Positions 35,260 to 45,800 of a stretch of DNA of 64,000 bases are shown one piece after another. The notes below the pieces were generated by a model. That model was not told where the DNA came from and searched no databases. It worked only from the letters and a program-made list of their open reading frames with translations. The stretch covers positions 1-64,000 of the forward strand of contig JAMCWA010000070.1 of assembly GCA_023475165.1 (NCBI GenBank), in the 5' to 3' direction. Each line of letters begins with the position of its first letter. The stretch's first letter is position 1. The position numbers were made by a program, and so were the translations under genes. This DNA comes from Bacillota bacterium. GTDB lineage: Bacteria > Bacillota > Sulfobacillia > JAMCWA01.

Positions 35260-35288
35260 AACATATAGCGACTACCGCTCATTGTCAA
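35260..35288 (-). promoter_or_regulatory. Sigma-A-type promoter for the NERD gene and activator
   Basis: TTGACA, 17 bases, TATGTT on the minus strand, about 220 bases upstream of the NERD start. The -35 is perfect and the -10 has four of six consensus bases. The rest of the 35038-35481 gap shows no gene. Confidence 0.55.
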
Positions 35289-35481
35289 TACTAAGTATGA
35301 AGCCCGGCTGGGCCGAGCCCCTCCTTGACGCTTTGAAGAAAGATGAGCTGGCTTAACAGCTCGACCTCTTGAGGAAAACCCAGGTGGGAAACCCTCTCTG
35401 CCGATGGGCCTCTCCCCAGGACGATCCCATCCTCTGGGGGGATTATGCTATAAACTGAAGGTAGACCGGGCGGTGGGTACC

Positions 35482-36009
35482 ATGTCACTTACAGATACTC
35501 AGCGGCACGTCGTGGAACTAAGGACGTTTTCTCCTGGCCATGCAAGCTTTCTCCAGACCATACTAAAAGAGATCTTAGACTACTATGGAGAGAGGCTCGT
35601 CGGTTTGGCCATCTTTGGTTCTTATGCCCGCCGCGAGAACACTAATAATTCAGATCTCGACCTGCTCATCATTCTAAGAGGGGCCTCCTCAAGGCGCGAG
35701 CGCATTATCGAATTCGTTAACGAAATTGAGATGAAGCATGAAAAGATGGCCCAGCATCTGTACAAGAATGAAGGAATCTTAATTGAGCTTTCTCCTTACA
35801 TCCTCAATGAGAGCGAGGCCCTTAAGTTGCAGCCCATCTACTTCGACCTGGTGGAACACCATAACATCTTGTACGATCCCCGAGGTATAATAGATCGAAT
35901 TATTACGTCAACAAGCAGGTTATTGAAAGAAAAAGGCGCTCGCCGGCGGAGGCGAAATAATACCTGGGAGTGGCAAACGGGATATTTTCTAGGAGGCATA
36001 GACTTATGA
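35482..36009 (+). CDS. MNT-type nucleotidyltransferase (antitoxin-like)
   Basis: 175 aa from ATG 35482 (GGTGGG upstream); a longer in-frame start at 35404 lacks a ribosome site. The nucleotidyltransferase signature GSYARRENTNNSDLDLLI carries the GS and both metal-binding Asp residues (DxD), so the transferase looks intact. Its stop codon overlaps the ATG of the next frame as ATGA, the usual arrangement of MNT-HEPN toxin-antitoxin pairs, in which the nucleotidyltransferase AMPylates and silences the HEPN RNase. The HEPN partner here is damaged. Confidence 0.82.
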   Translation: MSLTDTQRHVVELRTFSPGHASFLQTILKEILDYYGERLVGLAIFGSYARRENTNNSDLDLLIILRGASSRRERIIEFVNEIEMKHEKMAQHLYKNEGILIELSPYILNESEALKLQPIYFDLVEHHNILYDPRGIIDRIITSTSRLLKEKGARRRRRNNTWEWQTGYFLGGIDL

Positions 36010-36260
36010 AGAATGATGAGCTGACCACGGCCTACTTAAAAAAGGCTAACCCACCTACTGAATCCGCAGAGCCTGTTCTTAATCGTTTGAGGCTGCATTC
36101 TGCCCTTGATTATAAGGAATCCAGAAGAATACGAGAGAAATTACGAGAACCAGAGAAAAGTTGCCTAAGTTGGTGTCCTATTAACCGGGGGAAGTCCAGT
36201 CCACCGACCTCGGGCAAGACGGGGCGGGAGTCAGGCCAGGAACCCTTTTCTTTTCAGTAA
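36006..36260 (+). pseudogene. Decayed HEPN toxin gene of the MNT/HEPN pair
   Basis: 84 codons, AGGAGG 9 bases before ATG 36006, overlapping the nucleotidyltransferase stop. The first residues (MKNDELTTAYLKKA) resemble the start of HEPN proteins, but the rest turns Pro/Ser/Arg-rich, the usual length of about 130 residues is not reached, and the RNase motif R-x4-6-H is absent. A 5' remnant of a toxin, disrupted by deletion or frameshift, is the best reading. The 3' end runs 7 bases into the convergent ATPase gene. Confidence 0.55.
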
Positions 36261-37051
36261 TTGTGCAAAACTCCTTTTCCTGGCCCGATGCGCCGGTGGG
36301 GGACGATGTAGCTTTTCCCTTCGATTGAGGGCAAGAGAACCTCAACCCCATAGGCTTTTTCCAGGTTAGCCGGGGTCAAAACCTCACCGGGTGGCCCGGC
36401 TGCCAAAAGACGGCCTTTGGCCAGAAGAAGGACCATGTCGGCGTGCTGATTAGCCAGATTCAGATCGTGTAACACCATAACTACCAATCGCCCGCCGTCT
36501 GCCATTTGACGCAAGACCTCAAAAACTAGAAGTTGGTAAGCCGGATCCAGGCTGTTGGTGGGCTCATCCAGGAGGATGACCTCCGTCTCCTGGGCCAAAG
36601 CCCGCGCCAGGAAAACCTTTTGCCTTTCACCGCCGCTCAACTCACCCACCGGGCGAAACTGGTATGGTTCCAGCTCTAACGTTCTGATGGCTTTTTCAGT
36701 TGCTTCCAGATCGCGCTGCGCAAGGAACCACGAGAACTGGGGGCGGCGACCTAACAATATGGCTTCGAAGACCGGTAAGGAGGGCAAGGTTCCATCGTTT
36801 TGGGGGAGATAACTGATTCTTTTAGCCCGTTCTGGCCACGGATAGCTTTTCAGGTCCCGCCCGTTCAATTTTATGAATCCGCTTTTTGGGGTGACGAGGC
36901 CGGTCAGGGCTCTTAAGAGGGTACTCTTTCCCGTCCCGTTGGGACCGAGGATGGCCACCACCTGGCCTCCGTGCCAGTGACTGGAAACGCCCTCCAGCGA
37001 AAAATGAGAACCATAAGTAAAAAAGAGGTTTTCCAAAAGAAGACTGGTCAT
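36254..37051 (-). CDS. ABC transporter ATPase, iron-siderophore/cobalamin (FecE/BtuD) type
   Basis: 265 aa from ATG 37051 after GGAGAGTTAGAA. Walker A GPNGTGKST, Q-loop YLPQNDGT, signature ELSGGERQKVFLARALAQE, Walker B VILLDEPTNSLD and the switch His in VLHDLNLANQHADMV are all complete. It energises the FecCD permease encoded upstream. This last gene of the chelatase operon points to uptake of a chelated metal or corrinoid. Confidence 0.92.
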   Translation of the reverse strand: MTSLLLENLFFTYGSHFSLEGVSSHWHGGQVVAILGPNGTGKSTLLRALTGLVTPKSGFIKLNGRDLKSYPWPERAKRISYLPQNDGTLPSLPVFEAILLGRRPQFSWFLAQRDLEATEKAIRTLELEPYQFRPVGELSGGERQKVFLARALAQETEVILLDEPTNSLDPAYQLLVFEVLRQMADGGRLVVMVLHDLNLANQHADMVLLLAKGRLLAAGPPGEVLTPANLEKAYGVEVLLPSIEGKSYIVPHRRIGPGKGVLHNY

Positions 37052-37232
37052 TTCTAACTCTCCGCCAAAGAGGTGAAGGTTTGCCCCAGCGAGGTCACTT
37101 TTCACTATATAAACCACTAGAAGCCATTAGCGCCTGTGCAGCAGGGATGTAAACCTGGGCCAGACTTGGCTTCCGTCAACTATCGACTGGACCGACCCGG
37201 GCTCAAGCGTCCCTGGGGAGAACTTCAGCCCT

Positions 37233-38351
37233 TCATATCGACCAGGAACGGTGCGGATTCTTCAATAATAGGTACAGAAAGTAGGGTACCCCCAAAAAGG
37301 AAGTGACCACCCCAACGGGAATTTCGGCTGGGCTCAAGACAGTCCGGGCCAGGGTGTCAGCTATAAGGAGCAGCCAGGCGCCGAGGAGGGTCGCTCCCGG
37401 CAGGAGGAAGCGATGATCGTGCCCAAAAAGATAACGGCCCACGTGCGGGGCAATGAGCCCAATAAACCCGATAGCTCCGGTAAAGGAAATGACCACGCTG
37501 GCCACGAGGGTGGCCAGGAGCAGAGTCAGGCGGATTAAACGTTGGGTGTCAACTCCTAGACTGCGGGCCACGTCTTCGCCCAGGGCCAGGGTATTGAGAT
37601 CCCAGGAACGAAAAAAGAGGATGAGGAGTCCCACCAGTACCACGGGGGCGGAGATGATGACCATGGTCCAATCCGCCCACCAGAGTCCACCCATTAACCA
37701 AAAGACCACGTCCTGAAGTTGGTCGGCTTTGGCCAGATACTTTAAAACCGAAACCAGGGCAGAAAAAAGATAGCCCAAGGCCACCCCCGCCAGAAGAATG
37801 GCCCCGCTGGAGGCACGTCGCCATTTGACCAAGGCTAAAGCGACCAGGACCGTGAAGAGAGCGCAGAGGAAAGCGGCGGCGGCGATGAAAATCTTGCCAA
37901 GCCGCCAGAAATCCGGACCGAAAATTTTGGCCCCAAAAACTAAGGCCAGGGCGGCGCCAAAGGAGGCCCCGGCTGAAAGCCCCAAAGTATAAGGAGAAAC
38001 GAGAGGATTACGCAGGGTGGCCTGCATCACAGTACCGGCGCCAGCCAGGGCTGAACCGGTGATGACGCCCATGAGGATTCGCGGCAAGCGGATTTCCCAG
38101 ATCACCCGCTCGGCCAGCCCGGCCGCTCCTCCACTGGGGGCTGACCGGAAGAGGGCGAGGAGCAGGTCTCGCCAGGACAGGGAGACGGTACCGATGGTGA
38201 GGGCCCATCCGGCCGTAAGCAACAGCAAGATGACGAAAGCTAGCAGGAGGACAACGCGTTGGCGGATCAAACCGCGCCAGGAAATGGTGACCTCCTGGGC
38301 CGCTTCGAAGGAAGTCTTTAGCCGTTCTGGCTGAGCTTTACTAATCGTCAT
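37233..38351 (-). CDS. FecCD-family ABC transporter permease
   Basis: 372 aa from ATG 38351 (GGGGAG upstream); the much longer open frame overlapping the chelatase gene is not coding in character. Nine or ten hydrophobic helices follow a short charged N-terminus. Family motifs: WEIRLPRILMGVITGSALAGAGTVMQATLRNPLVSPYTLGLSAGASFGA and FIGLIAPHVGRYLFGHDHRFLLP. It works with the neighbouring ATPase and binding lipoprotein. The start follows the chelatase I stop by 2 bases, so translation is probably coupled. Confidence 0.93.
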   Translation of the reverse strand: MTISKAQPERLKTSFEAAQEVTISWRGLIRQRVVLLLAFVILLLLTAGWALTIGTVSLSWRDLLLALFRSAPSGGAAGLAERVIWEIRLPRILMGVITGSALAGAGTVMQATLRNPLVSPYTLGLSAGASFGAALALVFGAKIFGPDFWRLGKIFIAAAAFLCALFTVLVALALVKWRRASSGAILLAGVALGYLFSALVSVLKYLAKADQLQDVVFWLMGGLWWADWTMVIISAPVVLVGLLILFFRSWDLNTLALGEDVARSLGVDTQRLIRLTLLLATLVASVVISFTGAIGFIGLIAPHVGRYLFGHDHRFLLPGATLLGAWLLLIADTLARTVLSPAEIPVGVVTSFLGVPYFLYLLLKNPHRSWSI

Positions 38352-38353
38352 GA

Positions 38354-39427
38354 TTAACTCCCCTGCCGGCTCAGGTTTGCTTTCTCCTGCCCCTGCTCCG
38401 TCGTTCCGTCGTTCCCCAAGAGGTCTTCCACCTTTTTCAGATCGGGTTGAGCTTCTTGGAAGGGCCGCCGGCGCAGGCGATGAGCTAAGGTCAGACCCGC
38501 CGTGGCCGCGATGTCTTCCCTGGTTACTTCCCGCCGTCCGCGCCAGGCGGCCATGGTCCGGGCGGCCTTGAGGAGGGTGATATCGGCCCGGTGGCCGTCG
38601 ACCTCCAGGGTGGTGGCTATCTCGGCGATGAGGTAGAGGATTTCGTCGCTGGCAGTGACCTCGGGCAGAAGTTGGCGGGCGGAAAGGATCTGCTGGCGCC
38701 ACTCTTGCTCCTGGTCCTGCCATTTTTGGTTAAAGCCAAGGGGATCTTCCTCAAAGGCCAGTCTGCGCCGGATCACCTCCATCCGGAGGCTGGGATCACT
38801 GATCCCCTCGACATTGACGGCCAAGCCAAAACGGTCCAACAGCTGGGGCCTCAGTTCGCCCTCTTCGGGATTCATGGTCCCAATGAGGATAAAGCTGGCC
38901 GGGTGAGAGAAGGAAACGCCCTCGCGTTCCACGTAGTTCACGCCCATGGCGGCGGCATCCAAAAGGACGTCCACGACGTGGTCATCCAGGAGGTTAACCT
39001 CGTCGACATAGAGGATGCCACGATTGGCCTGAGCCAGAAGGCCGGGTTCAAAATGCCTCTCGCCCTTCTTAATGGCCGTTTCCAGATCCAGCGTTCCGAC
39101 TACCCGGTCTTCAGTAGCCGAAACGGGCAATTCCACGACGCGCATCTGCCGGCGAGCCCGGGGGAGTTCTTCACCCGTTTCCCGACGCTGGCGACAATGG
39201 GGGCACATGCTGCCGATATCGTCGGGATCGCAGGAGAAAGGACAGTCCGCCACCACTTCGATCTCCGGCAAAAGGGCGGCCAAGGCGCGGACGGCGGTGG
39301 ATTTAGCCGTCCCCTTCTCTCCCCGGATCAAGATCCCGGAAAGACGCGGATTGATGGCGTTGAGGATGAGACCTTTTTTCATCTCTTCTTGCCCGACGAT
39401 GGCCGAAAAGGGATAGATGGGTAGCAT
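38354..39427 (-). CDS. Chelatase AAA+ subunit (ChlI/BchI type)
   Basis: 357 aa. Walker [14 protein letters not shown], Walker [21 protein letters not shown], and [19 protein letters not shown] (sensor and arginine finger region) match the I subunit of Mg/Co chelatases. A cysteine group, [17 protein letters not shown] at about residues 60-76, occurs in the CobN-linked variant and may bind Zn. It should form hexameric rings with the D subunit encoded just upstream. GGGAGG lies rather far (13 bases) from ATG and is inside a small GGGAGG/CTCCC hairpin. Confidence 0.92.
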   Translation of the reverse strand: MLPIYPFSAIVGQEEMKKGLILNAINPRLSGILIRGEKGTAKSTAVRALAALLPEIEVVADCPFSCDPDDIGSMCPHCRQRRETGEELPRARRQMRVVELPVSATEDRVVGTLDLETAIKKGERHFEPGLLAQANRGILYVDEVNLLDDHVVDVLLDAAAMGVNYVEREGVSFSHPASFILIGTMNPEEGELRPQLLDRFGLAVNVEGISDPSLRMEVIRRRLAFEEDPLGFNQKWQDQEQEWRQQILSARQLLPEVTASDEILYLIAEIATTLEVDGHRADITLLKAARTMAAWRGRREVTREDIAATAGLTLAHRLRRRPFQEAQPDLKKVEDLLGNDGTTEQGQEKANLSRQGS

Positions 39428-39627
39428 GAGTGAGGGAGCCCTCCCTTTAGCAATTTGAGGGATAAAAACTATTAATTATATCTTTGTGTTGGGGGTTGCG
39501 GCAACGGCGACTATTTTATAGCTCCTTCTGGCGTACCCACCAATATTCCATCTGGGGATCCTTCGGTTGAGGAAAGCACCTTCCACCGTTATGGCCAGTG
39601 GGCCGCAGCCGCATCGCCTGGCCGAGC

Positions 39628-41676
39628 TCAACGCTGGCCCGGTCTTATGGCCGCCCGCAGGGTTAAAACCAGCTCCTGGGCGCGGAGTTCTCCCAAAAGA
39701 AAATAATCGGCTCCGAGGGCGTGGGCCAGACGCTGAGACTGGCCAAAAGACAAAAGGCCGTTTTTCTCGACGTCCACCACCAGGCTCTTGATCCGGGGAT
39801 CGGCCCGGATGATGCTGGCCGCGGCGAGGGCCTCTTCCAACGGGCGACCGCTGCCTAAAGAGACATTGGCTCGTCCGTCGGTGACCAGGATGAGCCAGGG
39901 TGAGCGCTCCGGGGCTCGGTAGAAATGACCCTGGATGAGCTGGTAACTCTGCCAGAGGCCCGCGGCCAGGGGCGTTTTCCCCCCGGTCGGTAACTCTTGA
40001 AGGAGGCGGTGGGCTCTTTCCGCGCTGCTGGTGGGCGGCAAAAGAACCTGGGCTTCCTGGCCGCGAAAGACGACGAGGCTGACCTGGTCGCGCTTTTGGT
40101 AGGCGTCAAGGAGTAGGGAAAAGACCGCTCCCTTGACCTCGATCATCCTCTCCTGCGCTCCCATGGAGCCGCTGGCGTCAACAAGGAAGACCAGGAGATG
40201 ACCGGTCTTTCTTTCCCGCACCTTTTGACGCAGGTCGCTGTTTTCGATGACCAGCGCCAGGCCATCCCGGCGGCGGTAGAGCTGGTGGGGTGCCGCGGCC
40301 CGGATGGTGGCATCCAGGGCCAGGTCATCGCCCTCTTTTAGAATGGTGCTGCGGATGTAGCGTCCCCGGCGAGTTTGGCTCAAAGTGTGAAAACGGCGAC
40401 CAGGTCTCCGCCGCCATAACCGGTCCCGTTCCCGTTCGAAAAGACGAAGGGGGTAGGGCTGGCCGATGGGGAAAATCCGCTCCTTCCCCGTTTGGCGTCC
40501 TGGCGAAGCGGTGACAGGGTTTTCCGTTCCCAGGCCATCCTGATAGTTTTTCGGAGAGGTTTCCGCCGCGCCTTTTGTGCAGGATGGATTCTCGTTTACC
40601 TCCCCACCCTCCATCCTTTCCCCTCGTTCGGGTGCTGGCGGCTGGTTTTCCCGGTGGCTTCCCTTGGGTGAGCTGCTGGAGGTATCCCTGGAAGCAGGGG
40701 GTTTTTCGGAAAGAGGCGGTCGATGGCGGTTTTGGTCCTCCTGGGAGGGGTTTTTTTCTGGCTGATTCTCCGTCACTGCGCGCTGGCGATGCCGGAGGGC
40801 CAATTCGGCCGCTTCTACCACGTCTTCAGCCGTCACCCACCGCCGTCCCTCCCAAGCGGCGAGGGCGCGGGCCGTCAGGGCCGTAACCAGATCACCCCGG
40901 TGTCCGGCCACTTGGGCCTGGAGACTCAGGTTGACAATCTCTTCCAATCTTTCGGGTACTAATTCGACCGTGGGGAAAATCTCCCGCGCCCGCCGGATTT
41001 TCTGCCGTAGTATTTCCGTTTCTCGTTGCCAGCGGGCCTGAAAGCCCAGTGGGTCGGCCTCAAAAGCCTCCCGCCGGCGCAGGAGTTCCATCCTTTCTTC
41101 CAGTGTCGGGAGGCTCTGCACCTCCACCACCAGGCCGAAACGATCCAAAAGCTGCGGACGAAGCTCGCCCTCTTCCGGATTCATTGTTCCGACCAGGATT
41201 ATCTGAGCCGGATGCTGGAAGGAAAATCCTTCCCGCTCGACGATATTGACCCCAGAGGCCACGGCGTCAAGAATTACGTCCACCAGATGATCGTCCAGGA
41301 GGTTGACTTCATCCAAGTAAAGGATACCGCGGTGGGCCCGGAATATGAGCCCGGGCCGAAAGCGCGGTTTCCCGGTCTTAATCGCCGATTCAAAGTCAAG
41401 GCTGCCGATGACCTGATCCTCGGTAGCGGAGAGGGGTAGGGTCACCAGGGGCATGGTGCGTTGGCTGCCGTCAAGGGCGGGGAGGAGAGCGGCCAAGGAA
41501 CGAACGGCGGTGGACTTGGCCGTCCCCTTTTCCCCCCGAATTAAGACGCCGCCGATTTTTGGGCAAATGGCATTCAGGAGCAAGGCCCTTTTCATCCGCT
41601 CTTGCCCCACCAGAGCTGCAAAGGGATAAAAGACGCCTTCAGCAATCGATCTCTCAGCTGATCTGCTGGCCGACAA
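39628..41676 (-). CDS. Chelatase D subunit: AAA+ domain fused to a von Willebrand A domain (ChlD/BchD type)
   Basis: 682 aa from TTG 41676 (GAGGTAGGTGA upstream). Residues 10-310 are an AAA+ domain with its own Walker [10 protein letters not shown] and Walker [18 protein letters not shown] Pro/Glu-rich linker (about 320-410) follows. The C-terminal VWA domain carries the MIDAS motif DASGSMGAQ, then VLLPPTSSAERAHRLLQELPTGGKTPLAAGL and LVTDGRANVSLG. The D subunit bridges the ATPase ring and the large CobN/BchH subunit. The retained Walker motif in D is the bchD/CobT-like form of clostridial cobalamin loci. Confidence 0.92.
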   Translation of the reverse strand: MSASRSAERSIAEGVFYPFAALVGQERMKRALLLNAICPKIGGVLIRGEKGTAKSTAVRSLAALLPALDGSQRTMPLVTLPLSATEDQVIGSLDFESAIKTGKPRFRPGLIFRAHRGILYLDEVNLLDDHLVDVILDAVASGVNIVEREGFSFQHPAQIILVGTMNPEEGELRPQLLDRFGLVVEVQSLPTLEERMELLRRREAFEADPLGFQARWQRETEILRQKIRRAREIFPTVELVPERLEEIVNLSLQAQVAGHRGDLVTALTARALAAWEGRRWVTAEDVVEAAELALRHRQRAVTENQPEKNPSQEDQNRHRPPLSEKPPASRDTSSSSPKGSHRENQPPAPERGERMEGGEVNENPSCTKGAAETSPKNYQDGLGTENPVTASPGRQTGKERIFPIGQPYPLRLFERERDRLWRRRPGRRFHTLSQTRRGRYIRSTILKEGDDLALDATIRAAAPHQLYRRRDGLALVIENSDLRQKVRERKTGHLLVFLVDASGSMGAQERMIEVKGAVFSLLLDAYQKRDQVSLVVFRGQEAQVLLPPTSSAERAHRLLQELPTGGKTPLAAGLWQSYQLIQGHFYRAPERSPWLILVTDGRANVSLGSGRPLEEALAAASIIRADPRIKSLVVDVEKNGLLSFGQSQRLAHALGADYFLLGELRAQELVLTLRAAIRPGQR

Positions 41677-41741
41677 GGACCAGTCACCTACCTCTATGCC
41701 GCCAAAACTACCTTCTTCCGGGTAATCCCCCCGCCGCGGGT

Positions 41742-42836
41742 TTATGGATACACCCAGCGGCCATCCAGCTTAACCCCCAGAAATTTCTCCAAAAATTCGC
41801 GGTGAATCGCTTCCGGGTCGAGCCTTTTCGCCGCCTCTGGGTGGAGCCACCGGGCCAAATAGGCCATTCCCACCACCGCTCGCGGGCCGGTGTAGATGTC
41901 ACTGGACATGAGGTAAACCTTGTTCTTTTTAACCGCCGGGATATCCGACCAGCCCGGGCGCTTAAGCAGCCCTTCCCGGAGCTTTTGCCAGGGAGCCACT
42001 TCGTGGATTTTATAGCCGTTAGGTATGGAGCTGCTCAATACGCGCACGATAACTTCCGGTTTTTTGGCCAGAACCCATTCCGGATTGACCTTGGGATACT
42101 CCGTTGTCTCCTTTCCGGCGACGTTGAGACCGTTGGCGACCTGGATCATCTGTCCGCCTCCCGTTTTATCGGTGACGGTCTTAAAATCGCTGTAAAGTTC
42201 CAGGTAAATGGGGGTGGGCTTCTGTCCGGCCACAGCCGCCTTGATTTCGGCAATATATTTGTCCATGGTTTGGATATAAGCCCTGGCCCGTTCCTCCTGA
42301 CCCAGGATCTGGCCGAGGGTAGTAATGTCCCTGGCCAGGGTCTCGGGCTTATAGCAGTCTAAAAGCACCAGGGGGATTCCCGCCTGAGTGATCTTCTCGG
42401 CATTTTTCAAAAAGCTGGCGTAGCCGAAGACGATATCGGGTTTAAGCTCGAGGATTTTCTCGACGTTAGGTTGCGACCACTGGCCTACGCTGGCGACGCC
42501 CGGTAAAAGTTCGGCCAAAAGGGGATCGGCCAGGGTGGTGTCGGAAACCCCGATGATTTTGTCCTTCGAGCCCAGGGCGATGATCAGTTCGGCCACGTCG
42601 CTATTGGAGACGACGATGCGGGTCGGGCGGCAAGGGACTTCCACCTGGCGCCCGGCGGAGTCGACGATGGTGATGAGTTTTTTCGCCGGGGTGGAAGAAG
42701 TGGTGGCGGATTGTCCGGGGCGGCAACCCGCCACCAGGAGGGAGAGCAGAAGAAAAACGATGAGGTATAAGAGTCCGCGGGCCAGAAGACGCCCCCAAGG
42801 ACCGGAATCGTTTAAGCGCTCGTTGAAATTGATCAC
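41742..42836 (-). CDS. Periplasmic-binding-type lipoprotein (FecB/BtuF family)
   Basis: 364 aa from GTG 42836 with AAGGAGGAGGTAAA upstream; its start overlaps the cobN stop by 4 bases (GTGA). The N-terminal segment GLLYLIVFLLLSLLVAGC is a lipoprotein signal ending in the lipobox Cys. Helical-backbone TroA/BtuF domain: KLITIVDSAGRQVEVP, RIVVSNSDVAELIIALGS, LKPDIVFGYASF, and GWSDIPAVKKNKVYLM near the C-terminus. It captures the ligand outside the membrane for the FecCD permease. Ligand could be a corrinoid, heme-like or chelated metal. Confidence 0.92.
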   Translation of the reverse strand: MINFNERLNDSGPWGRLLARGLLYLIVFLLLSLLVAGCRPGQSATTSSTPAKKLITIVDSAGRQVEVPCRPTRIVVSNSDVAELIIALGSKDKIIGVSDTTLADPLLAELLPGVASVGQWSQPNVEKILELKPDIVFGYASFLKNAEKITQAGIPLVLLDCYKPETLARDITTLGQILGQEERARAYIQTMDKYIAEIKAAVAGQKPTPIYLELYSDFKTVTDKTGGGQMIQVANGLNVAGKETTEYPKVNPEWVLAKKPEVIVRVLSSSIPNGYKIHEVAPWQKLREGLLKRPGWSDIPAVKKNKVYLMSSDIYTGPRAVVGMAYLARWLHPEAAKRLDPEAIHREFLEKFLGVKLDGRWVYP

Positions 42837-45800
42837 TTTACCTCCTCCTTCTGTACATTTTTTGACGCCAGTTGAACCAGCTCTTCCCTGATCTCGCGCA
42901 AAGCCCTATCCCAGTCGGCTACGTCGTCCGCTGCGTAAATGTCGATACTTCCCCCCTGAACGTTTTCCACCGGCTGGCTTTCCTCCATCATGCCCTCCAG
43001 ATCAAGGTAGGCTTCCTTCAGTGCCGCCAGAGTCTCGGGATCAGGTTTCCAGATCCCCCTTTCGGCTGCTTCCAGCATCCGGCGGGCGATTTCCTCCAGC
43101 GCCCAGGGATTGCTTTCTTCAAAGAAGCGCCGATTCTCTTCGTTCAGGACAAAAGTCTGGGTAATGTCGGTAAAAACCCACTGTTCTACGGCTCCCGTGG
43201 TGGCTCCCCAACCGAATACCCGGCCCACTCTTTTGGCGATGTCTCCGGCTCCCTTATAACCGTGGGCTTTCATTCCTTCGATCCACTTGGGATTAAGCAA
43301 GCGTGTGCGCACCACCCGGTTGATCTCGGCGCTCAAGCTGACCACGCGGGGGTGGGCGGGGTTGCGGCTGTCGCCGTGGTAAGTCCGCACCTCTTGTCCC
43401 GAGAGGACCCGGGCGGCGGCGGTAAGGCCACCATATTGACCAAAATGGGCGCAGCAACCCAAAAGATCATGCTCGTCACTGCCGTTATTCTTATAGGTAA
43501 GGGTAACGGTCTTCAATTGCTCCAGCAAGGCGCGCACCAGGGGGCGCCCGTCCAGACCGTCGCCATAAGCGAAGCTGTCATGTTGGAGGAAGACTTCGGC
43601 TAAATCCTGCTCGCGCCGCCAGGCACTGGCATAAACGGCCAGGTTGACTCCGTTACCATAAGTACCCGGGCGGGCGGAAAAGAGGCGGGCGGTGGCCAGC
43701 CGCCAGCGGGGGGAGGCTGGCCCCTGGGGTTCTTGCTGTAAGGCATGGCGGCGAATGAAGTTGTCGTCCTCCCGCTCCTCCAGACGGGCCACCAGCTGCA
43801 CGGCCTGATCAAAAAGTTGGACCAGGTTGGGGAAGGTATCCCTGATGATACCCGAAAAACGTACAGTGACATCGATGCGGGGACGACCCAGTTCGGCAAG
43901 GGAGAGCGGGGATACTCCCGTTACCCGGCCATCTTCATCCCAGAGGGGCCGTACTCCCAACAGGTAAAACATCTGGGCCAATTGTTCACCCTGCGTCCAC
44001 ATGACATCGGAGGCAAACCAGATTAGACCGACGTTTTCCGGCCAGTGCCCGCTCTCCGCCAAGTAACGCTCCAGGAGGGCGTCGGCCAGCTTTTTGCCCA
44101 CCTCCCAAGCGGCCGGAGAAGGGATCTGCCGCGGATCCAAAGAATAGAAGTTACGGCCAGTGGGTAAGACCTCCAGGGCTCCCCGGGAAGGGAGACCGGA
44201 GGGGCCGGCCTCGATATAGCCACCATCCAGCCCGGTAAAAAAGCTGTCGATTTCCTGCCGGGAAAGGAGGATCCGTTGCGCGACGTCCAGGATCGCGGGG
44301 ACGATCTGGGCCAGGCTGGCGGGCGGAAGGGAGGCCGTGGTGGCCAGTTCGGCCAGCGCATTTTCGTCTTCCGCTGCTTCCGGGTGGGCCAGGACCTGGG
44401 CGACGAGGTGCCTGGCGGCGGTGTGGGCTTCGTCCAACAGGGTGGAATAACTTGTTTTTCGACCCGGTGGTTTTTCACCGGGGTGGGCTAGGGCTTCGGC
44501 ATAGTTAAGCCCCCAAGCCGAGAAGAAGAGGTGGGGCAAGCCCTTTTTTTGACCGCGGTCCAGCCGCAAAAAGGACGTCACTGTCTCCACCAGCTCCGTC
44601 CCGGTTGGAGTTTCCCCGAAAATGTGGAGCCCAAGGTTGGTCAGGCTATCTCTGGTCCTGGTGATGACCTCGTGCGCCCGCTTGACCACCTCTTCCATGG
44701 TCTCCTGCTCCAGGGGGACCTCCCCCGTCAGGTTGGCTTCCCTGATTTCCTCCTGGATGAGGTGGGCGAGGGCTTCTCGGCGGGCTGTATCCCCTTCGTC
44801 CAGCTGGGAGTATTCGTCCAGGTAACGGCTCAGGGTGTCCAGGTGACCGTAATTCCCGGCTTGAGCCAGAGCCGGGACATTGTGGTCGATCAAAGTGGCG
44901 TAGGAACGCCTCTTAGCGATGGTTCCTTCGGCTGGGTTATCGACCACATAGAGGTAAAGATGAGGTAAAGCGCCCAGGGCCAGATCGGGATAATCTTCTC
45001 CCGACAAACCCACCGACTTTCCCGGCAGAAATTCCAGATTGCCGTGGGTGCCGACGTGGATGATGACGTGAGTGCCGCGGACCCGCTCCTGGAACCAATA
45101 GCTGGCCAAATACTGGTGGGTCGGCGGCACGGCGGGATCGTGGAGGATTTTGCAGACCGTTCCATCGCAACGGGCTCCGGCACAACCGCGCTTCGGTTGG
45201 ACCATAATCATGGTCTTTCCAAAAGCGATTCCGGTGAGGACGATTTTGTTTTGGTAGACCATGGCTTGCCCTGGCGGCTCGCCCCAAGCGCTTTTAATCC
45301 TCTCCTGGACGGGAGCGGGCAGCTCGGCAAACCAGCGGGAATAAGTTTCCGCCTCCAGCAGGGCATAGGCCCCACCTTTTTCCACGATCTCCTGGACTGA
45401 GGTCCAACGGAATTCGGACACCGCTTTCCGCGTCATGATGAGGTCGATGAGTTCGCGCCCGTTCCGCGGGGGCTGGCCCACGTCATAGCCACGTCGGGCC
45501 ATTTCCTGCAGGAGACGGGCGACGCTTTCCAGGGTATCGAGCCGGGCACCGCCGCCCACCGCTGCCTCGACGCCGGCACAGGGGTTATTGTGGAGGACGA
45601 ATGTTACCTTCCGCTCCTGGGGCGGGGTCCGTTTTAGCCGGGCCCAGGCCAGGATTCGCCTCGCCGCGTGGTGAACACGGTCGGGGATGGGCACATAACG
45701 TTCGGCGGTGATTCCGGTGTCCGGATCATAATTGCGCTCGGTGGCTCCTACCACCAGGGGTTCAATGATACCGTCAAATTCGGGCATCCCTACGGCCCAG

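Noticed and set aside
35291-35488. 65-codon minus-strand frame (fragment-like product)
   Set aside because: It looks slightly protein-like but has no ribosome site, covers the promoter on the same strand and matches no family I know.
38591-39424. 277-codon plus-strand frame
   Set aside because: Exact antisense of the chelatase I subunit, whose motifs are unambiguous.
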